In this document: piece after piece, positions 33,907 to 43,897 of the stretch
How positions within the stretch are numbered: position 1 is the stretch's first letter
Layout of the letters: the number at the start of each line of letters is the position of its first letter
Source: Gordonibacter urolithinfaciens
GTDB lineage: Bacteria; Actinomycetota; Coriobacteriia; Coriobacteriales; Eggerthellaceae
Direction: 5' to 3'
Assembly (NCBI RefSeq): GCF_900199375.1
Contig: NZ_LT900217.1
Span: 744,001-808,000, forward strand
Length of the DNA: 64,000 bases
Position numbers and translations under genes: made by a program
The notes under the pieces: model-generated
What the model was told of the DNA's origin: nothing
Databases searched by the model: none
What the model saw: only the letters and a program-made list of their open reading frames with translations

Positions 33907-35610
33907 CTAGCGCCAGACCTCCAACGCCTTGTCCGCAAGCCATTCGGCGCGATCGGCGATATCGCCCTCGTTCCAAGACTCCTTCTCTAGGGCGCCGGCC
34001 ATGGTCGCAAGGCCGGCGGCGCAGAGGGCAAGGCCGTCCTTGTATCCCTTTCCCTGCTTCTTGGTGGGCCAATCGGCATCGCGGATGGAGGCGTTGAGCG
34101 AATGCGTGATGATGGCGAGGTTGCCGAGCGTGAGGAGCTTCCGGTCCCTTCGCGTGGCAGCCTCATCGTCGAGGGCTCCCCATTTGTTGCGCCACTTCTT
34201 GGGCATCATGTGCTCGAGGGTGTACTGGTTGAACCCGAGCAGGGCCGTGCTGCTCATGCCCGGACGAATGGCGCTTTCCAGCAGATAGAGGACGCCCTTG
34301 GACTGGAGGTTGTACAGACACGATTCCTCGAATGCCGCTCGAACCTCGGCGTCGCCGGGCATGTACGTCGTCGCCTCGTCATTGGCTTCGAGAGCCTTCC
34401 TCAGCGCCTCCGCGTCCTTCACCTCGTTCAAGATCAGCGAGGTGAACAGCCTGTTGTAGTTCTTCGTGGTCGCCTGAACCAGCATTCGGCGGACGATGTA
34501 GCTCTCAAGCAGGGCGTAGATCTTAGATTCCTCGCTCGAAGACTCCGCGTTCTTTCGAACGTAGAGCACGTACGGGATGAGCGTCGAGTTCTTGAGGCCG
34601 AATATCAGCACGTTCAGGCGCTCGACGCCGGAAGCGGAGGGGATGTCCGCGTCGCAGTAGCCAGGGTCGAACGTGGACTCGAACGCCTCGGCATACGCCT
34701 TCATGTTGTCGAGAATCTCGACCTTGTCGCCGTTGCAGTACCTGCCGATGAAATCCTTGTAGGACTGGAAGAGGTTCGAAGTACGCGAATAGAAGAGCTT
34801 GTCCTCGGTCGTGACGCCACGCCTCTTGTCCTGGACCAGAATCTGGAGGAACGCGTCGAAGAAGAGGTCGACGAGCGTGCGCTTGATGCGCCCGGTAACG
34901 ATCTCCTGCTCCCAATACTCCCTCTTCTCAGCCGTGGGCTCGAAGACGTCTTCCCAGCACTCCTTGAACGCCTGCTCGTTCTCGCGGTTGAAGAAGTAGT
35001 TCTTAAGGAGCTCCGCCGTCGTCAGGCGCACCCCGAGCGAGTTGATGGTGTCGAATATCTGCTGCTCGTCCTCGCCCTCGGTAAGATCGATGCAGACGAA
35101 CTGGACGTTCGACTTGATCGTGTTCCTGTCGACCTTCTCCGGGTCGATATTCTTGAGGAAGTAGTTGTAGGCAAGGACGATGGCCGAGGAGCCCTCGAGG
35201 GGTTCGCAGCCCGTGGCGCTGACGACCTTTTCGAAATCCTGCCGGTCGTACTTGCCGTGCCGCAAGGCGACATCGCCGGTCTCCAGGACGAAATCTCGCT
35301 CAAACAAATTGTTGGTGCCGTTTTTTGCACAGAGTGCCTTGAAGAAGATGACCATGGTCGTGAGTCGCTGCTGGCCGTCGATGACGGTGCGAACCTCGGA
35401 GACCTCGGACCAGGTGTTGCCGGAGGAGGCCTGCTTCAGGATGATGGAGCCCAGGAAATAGGGCCGCTTCGAGGCCGTGACGAACTCCATGTCGCCGAGG
35501 AAACGCTCCCATTGCTCTTCTCCCCAGACGTACGCCCTTTGGTAAAAAGGTATTTCGAGCAGGCGCGATCCGTTGAACACGCCGCTTATCGTTGCTTTTC
35601 CTGCATCCAT
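33907..35610 (-). CDS. DUF262/DUF1524 protein, GmrSD-type
   Basis: The 567-residue protein has the DUF262 signature IPFYQRAYVWGEEQWERFL (about 20-38), VIDGQQRLTT (about 75) and EDEQQIFDTINSLGVRLTTA. These motifs form an NTP-using, ParB-like domain. The C-terminal DUF1524 part has LEHMMPKKWRN and LTLGNLAIITHSLNASIRD, an HNH-type nuclease region. Such proteins are type IV restriction enzymes that cut modified phage DNA. It ends the defence block, convergent with the preceding mobilisation gene. The ribosome site is weak (TTTAAGG). Confidence 0.85.
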   Translation of the reverse strand: MDAGKATISGVFNGSRLLEIPFYQRAYVWGEEQWERFLGDMEFVTASKRPYFLGSIILKQASSGNTWSEVSEVRTVIDGQQRLTTMVIFFKALCAKNGTNNLFERDFVLETGDVALRHGKYDRQDFEKVVSATGCEPLEGSSAIVLAYNYFLKNIDPEKVDRNTIKSNVQFVCIDLTEGEDEQQIFDTINSLGVRLTTAELLKNYFFNRENEQAFKECWEDVFEPTAEKREYWEQEIVTGRIKRTLVDLFFDAFLQILVQDKRRGVTTEDKLFYSRTSNLFQSYKDFIGRYCNGDKVEILDNMKAYAEAFESTFDPGYCDADIPSASGVERLNVLIFGLKNSTLIPYVLYVRKNAESSSEESKIYALLESYIVRRMLVQATTKNYNRLFTSLILNEVKDAEALRKALEANDEATTYMPGDAEVRAAFEESCLYNLQSKGVLYLLESAIRPGMSSTALLGFNQYTLEHMMPKKWRNKWGALDDEAATRRDRKLLTLGNLAIITHSLNASIRDADWPTKKQGKGYKDGLALCAAGLATMAGALEKESWNEGDIADRAEWLADKALEVWR

Positions 35611-35661
35611 CCTTAAAGCCCTATCTATCCTTTGCGGTTATTGCTGGCGGGGTCAATTTTA

Positions 35662-35880
35662 TCAATACGCTGCTTGACCCTTTAATGTTCCCGGTCCTTG
35701 CCGTCTTCTCCCCAGAAGGTGCTCGAAGATGATGCGCAGGTCCTCGTCATCAAGGCAGCCGCCCTCGAGGCAGCCACGGTCGATGGTATCGATCATCGTC
35801 TGCCCCTTCTTCTTCGAGCGGTCGTAGATCACTGTGTCGAGGGATAGCTCCCTGCCGTCGCGCGTGAACATCTCGTGCAT
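35662..35880 (-). CDS. Small hypothetical protein, uncertain
   Basis: The 72-residue frame begins MHEMFTRDGRELSLDTVIYD and is charged, with no recognised family and no clear ribosome site. It lies between the DUF4238 gene and the DUF262 gene on the same strand and may be a small gene or a remnant. Confidence 0.35.
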   Translation of the reverse strand: MHEMFTRDGRELSLDTVIYDRSKKKGQTMIDTIDRGCLEGGCLDDEDLRIIFEHLLGRRRQGPGTLKGQAAY

Positions 35881-35904
35881 GAATTCGGCACTGTTCGCTT
35901 GACT

Positions 35905-36789
35905 TCAATCGCGTACCGCGTGCTCGAGCGGGCCGCTTCCCCTCGATATGGCGACATCCCAATGCTCGCAGTTAAGCAGAAGAAGTCGGTTCATGAACTC
36001 GACGCCCGAAAAACCGAGTCTCGCAAACGGCGGAAATAGAGGGTCATCTGAAAAGACCGCAGCATACTCACTGCTCAACGGCATATACGCGAGATGAAAA
36101 TCGTACGAGTCGTCCTCGGGCCCGATGATGAACATAGGCATCGACGTCGTAACGAACCCTGAGCCGACGGGTGCCCTAAGGATGGAGAAGCTCTTCTCAA
36201 AAAAAGCCTTTCGAATACGGTTAACTGGCACAATATCATCGTTGGAGAAGAGCATGGTTGCGGCGGCGGCAAGCTCGACCACCGCTTGGGAATCCCCGCG
36301 CCAATCCGACCAATCGAGCAAGCCGAGCTCATAGGGTGTCAGATGAACGTTTCTGAGCAGCTCTTCGGCAGTCTCGCGTGACCATTTCTTGTCGACGCGC
36401 ATACTGATAGGGTGCCGGACGATGATATTTGCTGCCAGCTCGCAAACGGCGGCTTTCCCATCAGAATACCCTTCGTCTTCGCACTGGTCTTCTTTCTGGC
36501 GTTCCAAAAAGCGATCGTAAAGCGGCGCGATGCGGCTCTCGAGCTCAGATAGCTTAACCTCGATGAGGTTCTGCGCATAGAATCTGTCTGTCGCATCGCC
36601 TGTCGCATCGGCATGCTCGACCTCATAAAGATCGCGCATGCTGCAAAGGTTCTCGCAATTCGTGCGGAAGAAGGAGCCCTTCTGTCTGCTGTAGGCATGA
36701 AGCTGCCCGGAGGAATCCGCGAAATGGCGCAGGTAGAACCGCGGCACCCAGTGCTGCTTTCGCGTCATCTTTCCGGGCAGCTTCGACAT
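35905..36789 (-). CDS. DUF4238 protein
   Basis: The 294-residue protein starts MSKLPGKMTRKQHWVPRFYL, then RHFADSSGQLHAYSRQKG. KQHWVPRFYLRHF is the hallmark of DUF4238. Further features are KAAVCELAANIIVRHPISM and FIIGPEDDSYDFHLAYMPLS. This family is unknown in function but frequent in defence islands; no catalytic site is clear. Its ATG is one base after the Res stop codon, so it is coupled to the restriction subunit and probably belongs to the same system. Confidence 0.8.
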   Translation of the reverse strand: MSKLPGKMTRKQHWVPRFYLRHFADSSGQLHAYSRQKGSFFRTNCENLCSMRDLYEVEHADATGDATDRFYAQNLIEVKLSELESRIAPLYDRFLERQKEDQCEDEGYSDGKAAVCELAANIIVRHPISMRVDKKWSRETAEELLRNVHLTPYELGLLDWSDWRGDSQAVVELAAAATMLFSNDDIVPVNRIRKAFFEKSFSILRAPVGSGFVTTSMPMFIIGPEDDSYDFHLAYMPLSSEYAAVFSDDPLFPPFARLGFSGVEFMNRLLLLNCEHWDVAISRGSGPLEHAVRD

Positions 36790-36790
36790 C

Positions 36791-39700
36791 CTAAGCCTTC
36801 ACCGCCTCGTATTGGTAGGTCGTGCGCACGTTGTAATGGAAGTCGTTTCCGAGGTCCAGCGCCTCGAAGTGCTTCTTGGCGCAGCCGATCTTGATCTTCT
36901 CCGCGTCGCGCAGGGCGGGCTCGCCGTTCTTGCCGCCCTTGGTCTCGGTCACGAAGTACACGCGGCGCTCGCCGTCGGCCTCCTCGACGTACGCCCAGTC
37001 GGGGTTGTAACTGCCGAGCGGCGTGTCGATCTTGAACGCCGAGGGCAATTTCGCGAACACGAGAACCTCCTCCTGCTTGTCTAGAGCCTCGGCAAAGGAG
37101 CGCTCGACCCCCGCCGAGTCGTAGACCACGTAGTTGTACAGGCTCTTGCTCGTCATGTCCGGCTTCCACGCGTTCTGCCCAAGGTAGGCCGTGTAGTCGT
37201 CAAGCTCGAGGTCGCGCATGGTGTACCACTCGTCCTCGGGAAGGCGCACGTACTTGATGCCCTGGGCGATGAGGTCGTTCTTCACGCGGTTGATCTTGTC
37301 GCCGACCTGCGCGAGGAAGGTCGCGGGGTCGATCTCGAACTCGTCGAGGCGGCTGCAGCCCTCGAGGATCGCCTTGATGGTGCCGCGGGTGAGCCCGACG
37401 GCGTCCTGCAGCTCTGCGATCGGGTCGGGAAGGTCGTATTTCACCTTTCCCGAAACGGACACCACGGAGGTGCCCGTGCCCTCGGCGCTCACGCCCGCGT
37501 CGTCGATGCCCAGCGAGGCACGCTCGCTCGTCACCTGGGGCGGGCGCACGGCGAGCATGCCGTCGACAGCTTCGATGGCATGTTCGATGAGCTTGCCGGA
37601 GTCGACCTCGACCTGGAAGCGCGTGCGCTGGCGGATGCGGTCCCACAGGGCCTGGAACGCAGGGTCGAGCGTGACGTCCTTCTGCAGCTCGACCGAGACC
37701 TCCTTGGCCTTGTCACGGATCTGGACCCTCTGGGACTTGTGGATGATGATCGCCTCGACCTGCTCCTTGGCAGGCTCGAGCTCGGCGGGGAGCTCGACCT
37801 TGCCCTCCTCGGCGGCCGCCTTCAGCTCGGGCGTCACCGCGCCCTTGTCGTCGACCATGCCGGTCGCGACGAGGTGGTCGTAGACCTGCTTGGACTTCTC
37901 GTAGCCCAGGCGCTCCTCGACGCCATCATCGCCCTTGACCGTGACCTTCGTGAAGCTCTCCGGAGTGATGACGCCGAACTTGAAGTCCTCAGCCTCAAGC
38001 TCCTTCTGCAGGCCGTTGGCGAAGTCGTCGTAGCTCTCGTTCGCGATGACGGTGAGCACGTTCGCCTCTGGGTCGTACAGGCGCTCGCCATCCTGGTTCA
38101 CGCACAGGCGCAGACCGCGGCCGATCTTCTGGCGCTTGGTCAGGTTGTCCTTTGTCTCGACGAGCGTGCAGATCTGGAACACGTTGGGGTTGTCCCAGCC
38201 CTCCTTGAGCGCGGAGTGGCTGAAGACGAAAGAGACGTCCTTGTCCGCGTCCTTGCCGTCCGGGAAGGAGATGAGCGTCTCCTTCTTCTGCATGATGAGC
38301 TCGAAGGCCCCGGCGTCGTCGGCGGTGCCGGCGGCTCCCTTGGAGTCCTTGAACTTGCCCTTCTTGTCCTTGGCGAAGTATCCCTGGTGCACGGCGTGGG
38401 GGTCGCGCACCAGCGGGGCGCCGACGGCTTCGTAGCACTCGAGCCACGTGCCCTTGCCGATCCCCGCCGCCTTTGCGATGCGACGAGGCGCCTTCGAGTT
38501 CAGGGCACCTGCGTACTCCTCCTCAAACATCAGGGCGTACAGGCCGCCGTGGACTTCGGGCTCGTAGACGCGGTATCGGTCGACGCGGTCGATGAAGAAG
38601 AGCGAGAGCACCTTCACGCCGCGCGGCCACAGCTCGAACTGGCGGGCCAGGTGGTCCTCGATGGTGCGGCGGATCTGCGCGCGCTTGACGACCTCCTCGT
38701 TGACGTCGCCCAGCGCCTCGCCGAGCTCGAGCACCTCGCCGTTCTGGAACTCTATGAACTCGTCGCCCACTGCGGCGCCGATGTTGTTGACCACCCAGCC
38801 GCTCTCGTAGTCGCTGTTCTCGCCGCTCTTCTGGTAGAGGTCGTTGCCGGTCTTCACCGTGACGGCCTTGCGCTTCTGCGTGCCGTCGGCCTGGCGCACG
38901 TCGATGGACACCTTGGCGGAGAACGGGTCGGACTTGACGGACTCGAGCCTCACGTACGCGCCGTTGAGGTTCGCCTCGGCCTTGATCGAGTCCACGCAGA
39001 TGCCCTTCACCAGGTGGCGCTCGAAGGCGTCGACCGGCGTGAGGCGGTAGATCATGTTGTAGGCCTGCTTGTGCGTGGCCGAGTAGCGCAGCACGAACAG
39101 CGGGTTCAGGCTCTTGATGGCGGCCTTGGCCTGCTTGGTGTTGTCGACGCTCTGGGGCTCGTCGATGATGACGACGGGCTTGCAGGCGCTCACGAGCTCG
39201 CGAGGGCTGAAGCCGCCGGTGAGCTTCTCGCTGGGACGGTGGAAGAGGTTGCCCTCCTTCGCGGTGCCATCCTTCTCGAGGCCCTTGTTGAACGCGTCGA
39301 TGTTGATGACCATGACCTGGATGGAGCTCGACGTGGCGAAGTTACCCACCGGCCCCATGTCCTTCGAGTCGTACACGAAGTAGTCGAGCGGCGTGCGGTC
39401 GTAGAGCGTCTCGAAGTGCCTGCGGGTGGTCTGGAGGCTCTTGAGGACGCCCTCGCGGATGGCCACGCTCGGCACGACGATAACGAACTTGGTGATGCCG
39501 TAGCGGCGGTTTAGCTCGTAGATGGAGCGGATGTAGACGTAGGTCTTGCCGGTGCCGGTCTCCATCTCGACGGTGAAGTCTCGCAGGCGCCCATCGGTGA
39601 GGACGTCGGTTGCCGGGAGGCAGCCCTCCTCCTGCACGGCGTGCAGGTTGTCGAGGAGCTGGCCCGGCGCCACGCGAAGCTCGTTGCCGTGGCCGACCAT

Positions 39701-39853
39701 GAGCTCGCCGATTGCCGTCTGGCCTTTGCGGCCGGAATCGGCGGAGAATACGCTGCCAATAAATTGTTGTCCGCGGAACAGGTCGCAGGTTGCTTCGATG
39801 GCCTCCAGCTGGTGCTGCTGGTCGGATGAGAACTTGAACTCGAGCGCCGCCAT
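36791..39853 (-). CDS. res: Type III restriction endonuclease subunit Res
   Basis: Res forms a Mod2Res complex that translocates or diffuses along DNA and cuts. The 1020-residue protein has the SF2 helicase motifs in order: MDF-like start, VEMETGTGKTYVYIRSIYEL (about 95-114), VVIIDEPQSVDN (about 227) and FVLRYSATHK. Later motifs are VFSHSALKEGWDNPNVFQIC and KIGRGLRLCVNQDGER. Near the C-terminus PDWAYVEEADGERRVYFVTETKGG-type spacing gives the PD...E-x-K nuclease. It starts one base after the mod stop. Because mod is split, Res has no working partner, and type III Res is not active alone. Confidence 0.93.
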   Translation of the reverse strand: MAALEFKFSSDQQHQLEAIEATCDLFRGQQFIGSVFSADSGRKGQTAIGELMVGHGNELRVAPGQLLDNLHAVQEEGCLPATDVLTDGRLRDFTVEMETGTGKTYVYIRSIYELNRRYGITKFVIVVPSVAIREGVLKSLQTTRRHFETLYDRTPLDYFVYDSKDMGPVGNFATSSSIQVMVINIDAFNKGLEKDGTAKEGNLFHRPSEKLTGGFSPRELVSACKPVVIIDEPQSVDNTKQAKAAIKSLNPLFVLRYSATHKQAYNMIYRLTPVDAFERHLVKGICVDSIKAEANLNGAYVRLESVKSDPFSAKVSIDVRQADGTQKRKAVTVKTGNDLYQKSGENSDYESGWVVNNIGAAVGDEFIEFQNGEVLELGEALGDVNEEVVKRAQIRRTIEDHLARQFELWPRGVKVLSLFFIDRVDRYRVYEPEVHGGLYALMFEEEYAGALNSKAPRRIAKAAGIGKGTWLECYEAVGAPLVRDPHAVHQGYFAKDKKGKFKDSKGAAGTADDAGAFELIMQKKETLISFPDGKDADKDVSFVFSHSALKEGWDNPNVFQICTLVETKDNLTKRQKIGRGLRLCVNQDGERLYDPEANVLTVIANESYDDFANGLQKELEAEDFKFGVITPESFTKVTVKGDDGVEERLGYEKSKQVYDHLVATGMVDDKGAVTPELKAAAEEGKVELPAELEPAKEQVEAIIIHKSQRVQIRDKAKEVSVELQKDVTLDPAFQALWDRIRQRTRFQVEVDSGKLIEHAIEAVDGMLAVRPPQVTSERASLGIDDAGVSAEGTGTSVVSVSGKVKYDLPDPIAELQDAVGLTRGTIKAILEGCSRLDEFEIDPATFLAQVGDKINRVKNDLIAQGIKYVRLPEDEWYTMRDLELDDYTAYLGQNAWKPDMTSKSLYNYVVYDSAGVERSFAEALDKQEEVLVFAKLPSAFKIDTPLGSYNPDWAYVEEADGERRVYFVTETKGGKNGEPALRDAEKIKIGCAKKHFEALDLGNDFHYNVRTTYQYEAVKA

Positions 39854-39854
39854 G

Positions 39855-40525
39855 CTAGACCGTCCTCAATTCGATCTCACAGCCCATGCGCTCGCCGGCG
39901 TGCTTGAAGATCTGCACGGCGTTGAGCTTGAGGGTGTCGTCGAGGACGGAATCGAGGATGAGAACGCGCCTGGGCTCCATGTCGGCGATGGCCTCGAGCG
40001 CCTCAATGGTGAGGCCTCGGGACATGCAGCAGACGAGCTCGTCGCAAGCGACGGACCAGATGGGATAGCCCGCGGCTTCAGACTTCTCGACGGGCAGCGT
40101 GAGCTCGAGGCCCCATTTGAGCATCATCTCGAAGACGATATCCATATCGGAGCGATCGGGCTTGACCACGTCGAAGAGGAGCTGACCGGGCTCGGGCTTC
40201 TCAATGCCGGACTCATCGAGCTCGAACACACGGAAGCCGATGTCGGGAAGCTGCTTGGGTCCCTCGCCAAGCTTGAGTTGACGGTTGGATTCCTCGAGCT
40301 CGGTTTTGATTTTGTCGCCTGCGCGGCGAATGCGTCCTTCGCCTATGTCGCAGAGAGTCTCATACCCGTCCTTGTAGGCGTCGCGTTTCGGGTCACAAGG
40401 CTCTGGAAGCTGGACAAGGATAAACTGATAGCGATCATCTTTTCCGAGCTCCTGCAGGAACATGGCATGGGCGGTCGATGCTGAGCCTGAGAAAAAATCA
40501 AGCACAATATCACCCGTGCTTAAAT
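39855..40525 (-). pseudogene. mod: 3' part of the type III mod gene, split by the tet(W) insert
   Basis: Begins after the insertion point and reads HLSTGDIVLDFFSGSASTAH, the AdoMet-binding motif I (DFFSGS). QFILVQLPEPCDPKRDAYKD follows, and the C-terminal domain to EIELRTV. In beta-class type III Mods motif I comes after the catalytic DPPY, which is on the other half. Joining 45101-43898 to 40525-39855 gives 1875 bases and one frame of 624 residues, a normal length for Mod. An open frame continues into the insert (to 40772) but is unrelated sequence there. Confidence 0.9.
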
Positions 40526-40863
40526 GCTCATGTACGGTAAAGAAGCAAGCAACCGAAAACAATAGATAGACCGCCAGCACTACACTATTCCGAACCAAAG
40601 ACCAAAAGATAAGCATTTTGAGAAAATCTAAACTTTTGGATTTTCCTACAATGCCGACTACGGCGGAATCCCTCCCACTCCTTATATATTTCTTTCTGTA
40701 TACATTGAATTTGTATTTAGTAAAATGCAGACAACACCACGGATCGGCTTTTGGCTGGACAATTCCAACCAAACACCGCAGCAGACAGTAGAAACCATTC
40801 TGAACGTTAGGAAGCCGGTATGATTGTTACATATAAGGGGAAGAAAAATTTCTTTTAGATACT

Positions 40864-40891
40864 TGTTTTCCTAAAACTGATGTGATATAAT
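40864..40891 (+). promoter_or_regulatory. tet(W) promoter
   Basis: TTGTTT (40864-40869), 16 bases, then TGA-TATAAT, an extended -10 (TATAAT at 40886-40891). Typical of the AT-rich Firmicutes origin. Confidence 0.7.
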
Positions 40892-40920
40892 AATTCAAGT
40901 CCAGAAAAGGAGTAAAAAAT

Positions 40921-40944
40921 ATGCGGCAAGGTATTCTTAAATAA
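40921..40944 (+). CDS. Leader peptide of tet(W), 7 residues
   Basis: ATG CGG CAA GGT ATT CTT AAA TAA (MRQGILK), with AAAGGAG 12 bases before the ATG. Such leader peptides precede tet(M)/tet(W)-type genes and work with the attenuator downstream. Confidence 0.6.
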   Translation: MRQGILK

Positions 40945-41112
40945 AACTATAATCAAATAGTGGGAACAAAGGATTATGATAGTCCCTTTTGTAGGGGCTT
41001 AGTTTTTTGTACCCAATTTAAGAATACTTTTGCCTTATCAATTTTGACATATCCCCAAAAACAGCACTCACAAACAGGTGTATGCTGCATATGTGTATGT
41101 CCGCAAATTATC

Positions 41113-41152
41113 ATCCCCAGTGGTAAAAGTATTTTACTGCTGGGGATTTTTA
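41113..41152 (+). terminator. Attenuator hairpin before tet(W)
   Basis: ATCCCCAG (41113-41120) pairs with CTGGGGAT (41140-41147) and is followed by a T-rich run. A second hairpin near GCCCTTCGGGGC (41153-41164) lies next to the ribosome site AGGGAGG. This is the transcription attenuation layout known for ribosomal-protection tet genes. Confidence 0.75.
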
Positions 41153-41185
41153 TGCCCTTCGGGGCAGTAAAGGGAGGACAATCAC

Positions 41186-43105
41186 ATGAAAATAATCAAT
41201 ATTGGAATTCTTGCCCATGTAGACGCTGGAAAGACGACCTTGACGGAGAGCCTGCTATATGCCAGCGGAGCCATTTCAGAACCGGGGAGCGTCGAAAAAG
41301 GGACAACGAGGACGGACACCATGTTTTTGGAGCGGCAGCGTGGGATTACCATTCAAGCGGCAGTCACTTCCTTCCAGTGGCACAGATGTAAAGTCAACAT
41401 TGTGGATACGCCCGGCCACATGGATTTTTTGGCGGAGGTGTACCGCTCTTTGGCTGTTTTAGATGGGGCCATCTTGGTGATCTCCGCTAAAGATGGCGTG
41501 CAGGCCCAGACCCGTATTCTGTTCCATGCCCTGCGGAAAATGAACATTCCCACCGTTATCTTTATCAACAAGATCGACCAGGCTGGCGTTGATTTGCAGA
41601 GCGTGGTTCAGTCTGTTCGGGATAAGCTCTCCGCCGATATTATCATCAAGCAGACGGTGTCGCTGTCCCCGGAAATAGTCCTGGAGGAAAATACCGACAT
41701 AGAAGCATGGGATGCGGTCATCGAAAATAACGATAAATTATTGGAAAAGTATATCGCAGGAGAACCAATCAGCCGGGAAAAACTTGTGCGGGAGGAACAG
41801 CGGCGGGTTCAAGACGCCTCCCTGTTCCCGGTCTATTATGGCAGCGCCAAAAAGGGCCTTGGCATTCAACCGTTGATGGATGCGGTGACAGGGCTGTTCC
41901 AACCGATTGGGGAACAGGGGAGCGCCGCCCTATGCGGCAGCGTTTTCAAGGTGGAGTATACAGATTGCGGCCAGCGGCGTGTCTATCTACGGCTATACAG
42001 CGGAACGCTGCGCCTGCGGGATACGGTGGCCCTGGCCGGGAGAGAAAAGCTGAAAATCACAGAGATGCGTATTCCATCCAAAGGGGAAATTGTTCGGACA
42101 GACACCGCTTATCCGGGTGAAATTGTTATCCTTCCCAGCGACAGCGTGAGGTTAAACGATGTATTAGGGGACCCAACCCGGCTCCCTCGTAAAAGGTGGC
42201 GTGAGGACCCCCTCCCCATGCTGCGGACGTCGATTGCGCCGAAAACGGCAGCGCAAAGAGAACGGCTGCTGGACGCTCTTACGCAACTTGCGGATACTGA
42301 CCCGCTTTTGCGCTGCGAGGTGGATTCCATCACCCATGAGATCATTCTTTCTTTTTTGGGCCGGGTGCAGTTGGAGGTTGTTTCCGCTTTGCTGTCGGAA
42401 AAATACAAGCTTGAAACAGTGGTAAAGGAACCCACCGTCATTTATATGGAGCGGCCGCTCAAAGCAGCCAGCCACACCATCCATATCGAGGTGCCGCCCA
42501 ACCCGTTTTGGGCATCCATCGGACTGTCTGTTACACCACTCCCGCTTGGCTCCGGTGTACAATACGAGAGCCGGGTTTCGCTGGGATACTTGAACCAGAG
42601 TTTTCAAAACGCTGTCAGGGATGGTATCCGTTACGGGCTGGAGCAGGGCTTGTTCGGCTGGAACGTAACGGACTGTAAGATTTGCTTTGAATACGGGCTT
42701 TATTACAGTCCGGTCAGCACGCCGGCGGACTTCCGCTCATTGGCCCCGATTGTATTGGAACAGGCATTGAAGGAATCAGGGACGCAACTGCTGGAACCTT
42801 ATCTCTCCTTCACCCTCTATGCGCCCCGGGAATATCTTTCCAGGGCTTATCATGATGCACCGAAATACTGTGCCACCATCGAAACGGTCCAGGTAAAAAA
42901 GGATGAAGTTGTCTTTACTGGCGAGATTCCCGCCCGCTGTATACAGGCATACCGTACTGATCTGGCCTTTTACACCAACGGGCAGAGCGTATGCCTTACA
43001 GAACTGAAAGGGTATCAGGCCGCTGTCGGCAAGCCAGTCATCCAGCCCCGCCGTCCAAACAGCCGCCTGGACAAGGTGCGCTATATGTTTCAGAAGATAA
43101 TGTAA
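41186..43105 (+). CDS. tet(W): Ribosomal protection protein Tet(W)
   Basis: A GTPase related to EF-G that frees the ribosome from tetracycline. The 639-residue protein begins [20 protein letters not shown] with the P-loop, then [15 protein letters not shown] and [11 protein letters not shown] (NKID), and ends RYMFQKIM. Its length and text match Tet(W). AGGGAGG precedes the ATG. Base composition is clearly lower in GC than the neighbouring genes, so it came from a low-GC donor. It lies inside the mod insert, read opposite to the host operon. Confidence 0.97.
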   Translation: MKIINIGILAHVDAGKTTLTESLLYASGAISEPGSVEKGTTRTDTMFLERQRGITIQAAVTSFQWHRCKVNIVDTPGHMDFLAEVYRSLAVLDGAILVISAKDGVQAQTRILFHALRKMNIPTVIFINKIDQAGVDLQSVVQSVRDKLSADIIIKQTVSLSPEIVLEENTDIEAWDAVIENNDKLLEKYIAGEPISREKLVREEQRRVQDASLFPVYYGSAKKGLGIQPLMDAVTGLFQPIGEQGSAALCGSVFKVEYTDCGQRRVYLRLYSGTLRLRDTVALAGREKLKITEMRIPSKGEIVRTDTAYPGEIVILPSDSVRLNDVLGDPTRLPRKRWREDPLPMLRTSIAPKTAAQRERLLDALTQLADTDPLLRCEVDSITHEIILSFLGRVQLEVVSALLSEKYKLETVVKEPTVIYMERPLKAASHTIHIEVPPNPFWASIGLSVTPLPLGSGVQYESRVSLGYLNQSFQNAVRDGIRYGLEQGLFGWNVTDCKICFEYGLYYSPVSTPADFRSLAPIVLEQALKESGTQLLEPYLSFTLYAPREYLSRAYHDAPKYCATIETVQVKKDEVVFTGEIPARCIQAYRTDLAFYTNGQSVCLTELKGYQAAVGKPVIQPRRPNSRLDKVRYMFQKIM

Positions 43106-43209
43106 CGTCTTGCGCAATGCAAGCGTTCATTGCTGGCTATTGCGAAATATCATTGATAAAATCAGTATCAGAGAGGAGAAACTATTTTGAACCAGGAACA
43201 GACGAATAG

Positions 43210-43812
43210 AACCGCAAGCAGGACTGTTATATCTGCGGCAGCTACAAGAAGCGTACCCGTGACTGTACGGCACACTTTATCCGCACCGACCTTTTGACGG
43301 CGGGCGTGCTTTCCAATCTCCGGCAAGTGACGGAATACGCCGCCAGGCATGAGAGCCGCTTTGTAAAGCTGCTCATCCAGCAGAACGAAATCGGCGGCAA
43401 GAGAAAGACCGCCGCAGCCACGAAGCAGCTTGAACAGGCCCAGACACGCATTGCCGAAGTGAACCGCATTATCAAGCGGCTGTATGAGGACAATGTAAGC
43501 GGCAAAATCAGCGACGAGCGTTTCATGGAGCTGTCGGCGGACTATGAGCAGGAGCAGCGGGAACTGAAAGACCGGGCTGCCGCTTTGCAGGAGGAACTTT
43601 CCAAGTCGCAGGCCGCCACCGTCAACGCCGAGAAATTCATGGGGATTGTGAGAAAGCACCTTGCTTTTGAAGAATTGACCCCCACCCTCTTGCGGGAAAT
43701 GATTGAGAAAATCGTCGTGCATGAGTGCAGCTATGACGAGAACGGCACCCGCAGGCAGGACATTGAGATTTATTACAGCTTTGTCGGCAAGATAGACTTG
43801 CCGGAAGCCTAA
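43210..43812 (+). pseudogene. C-terminal fragment of a large serine recombinase
   Basis: Open from the stop at 43207-43209. The frame reads CYICGSYKKRTRDCTAHFIR, the zinc ribbon of TnpX/Tn4451-type recombinases. It then has the DUF4368-type coiled coil (AATKQLEQAQTRIAEVNRII, LYEDNVSGKISDERFMELSA) and IEIYYSFVGKIDLPEA. The N-terminal catalytic serine domain and the recombinase domain are absent; the join lies about 100 bases after tet(W). A TTG inside (43294) is not a genuine start. It probably marks the vehicle that brought tet(W). Confidence 0.8.
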
Positions 43813-43819
43813 CGCCTGA

Positions 43820-43851
43820 CCTATCCGACACAGCCCTAAGTGCCGGATAGG
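43820..43851 (+). terminator. Hairpin after the recombinase fragment
   Basis: CCTATCCG pairs with CGGATAGG across 16 bases, just after the stop at 43812. It is inside the insert, near its right end. Confidence 0.5.
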
Positions 43852-43897
43852 AACGGCAAAATTTTTTACACTTCTATTACTTCTTTATCGCACATTA

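Noticed and set aside
40528-40772. Extra N-terminal part of the mod 3' fragment
   Set aside because: It is AT-rich, hydrophobic and not Mod-like, and it lies inside the insert boundaries set by the inverted repeats.
41186-43105. Second elongation factor G gene
   Set aside because: Sequence and length match Tet(W), with the leader/attenuator and low GC of that resistance gene.
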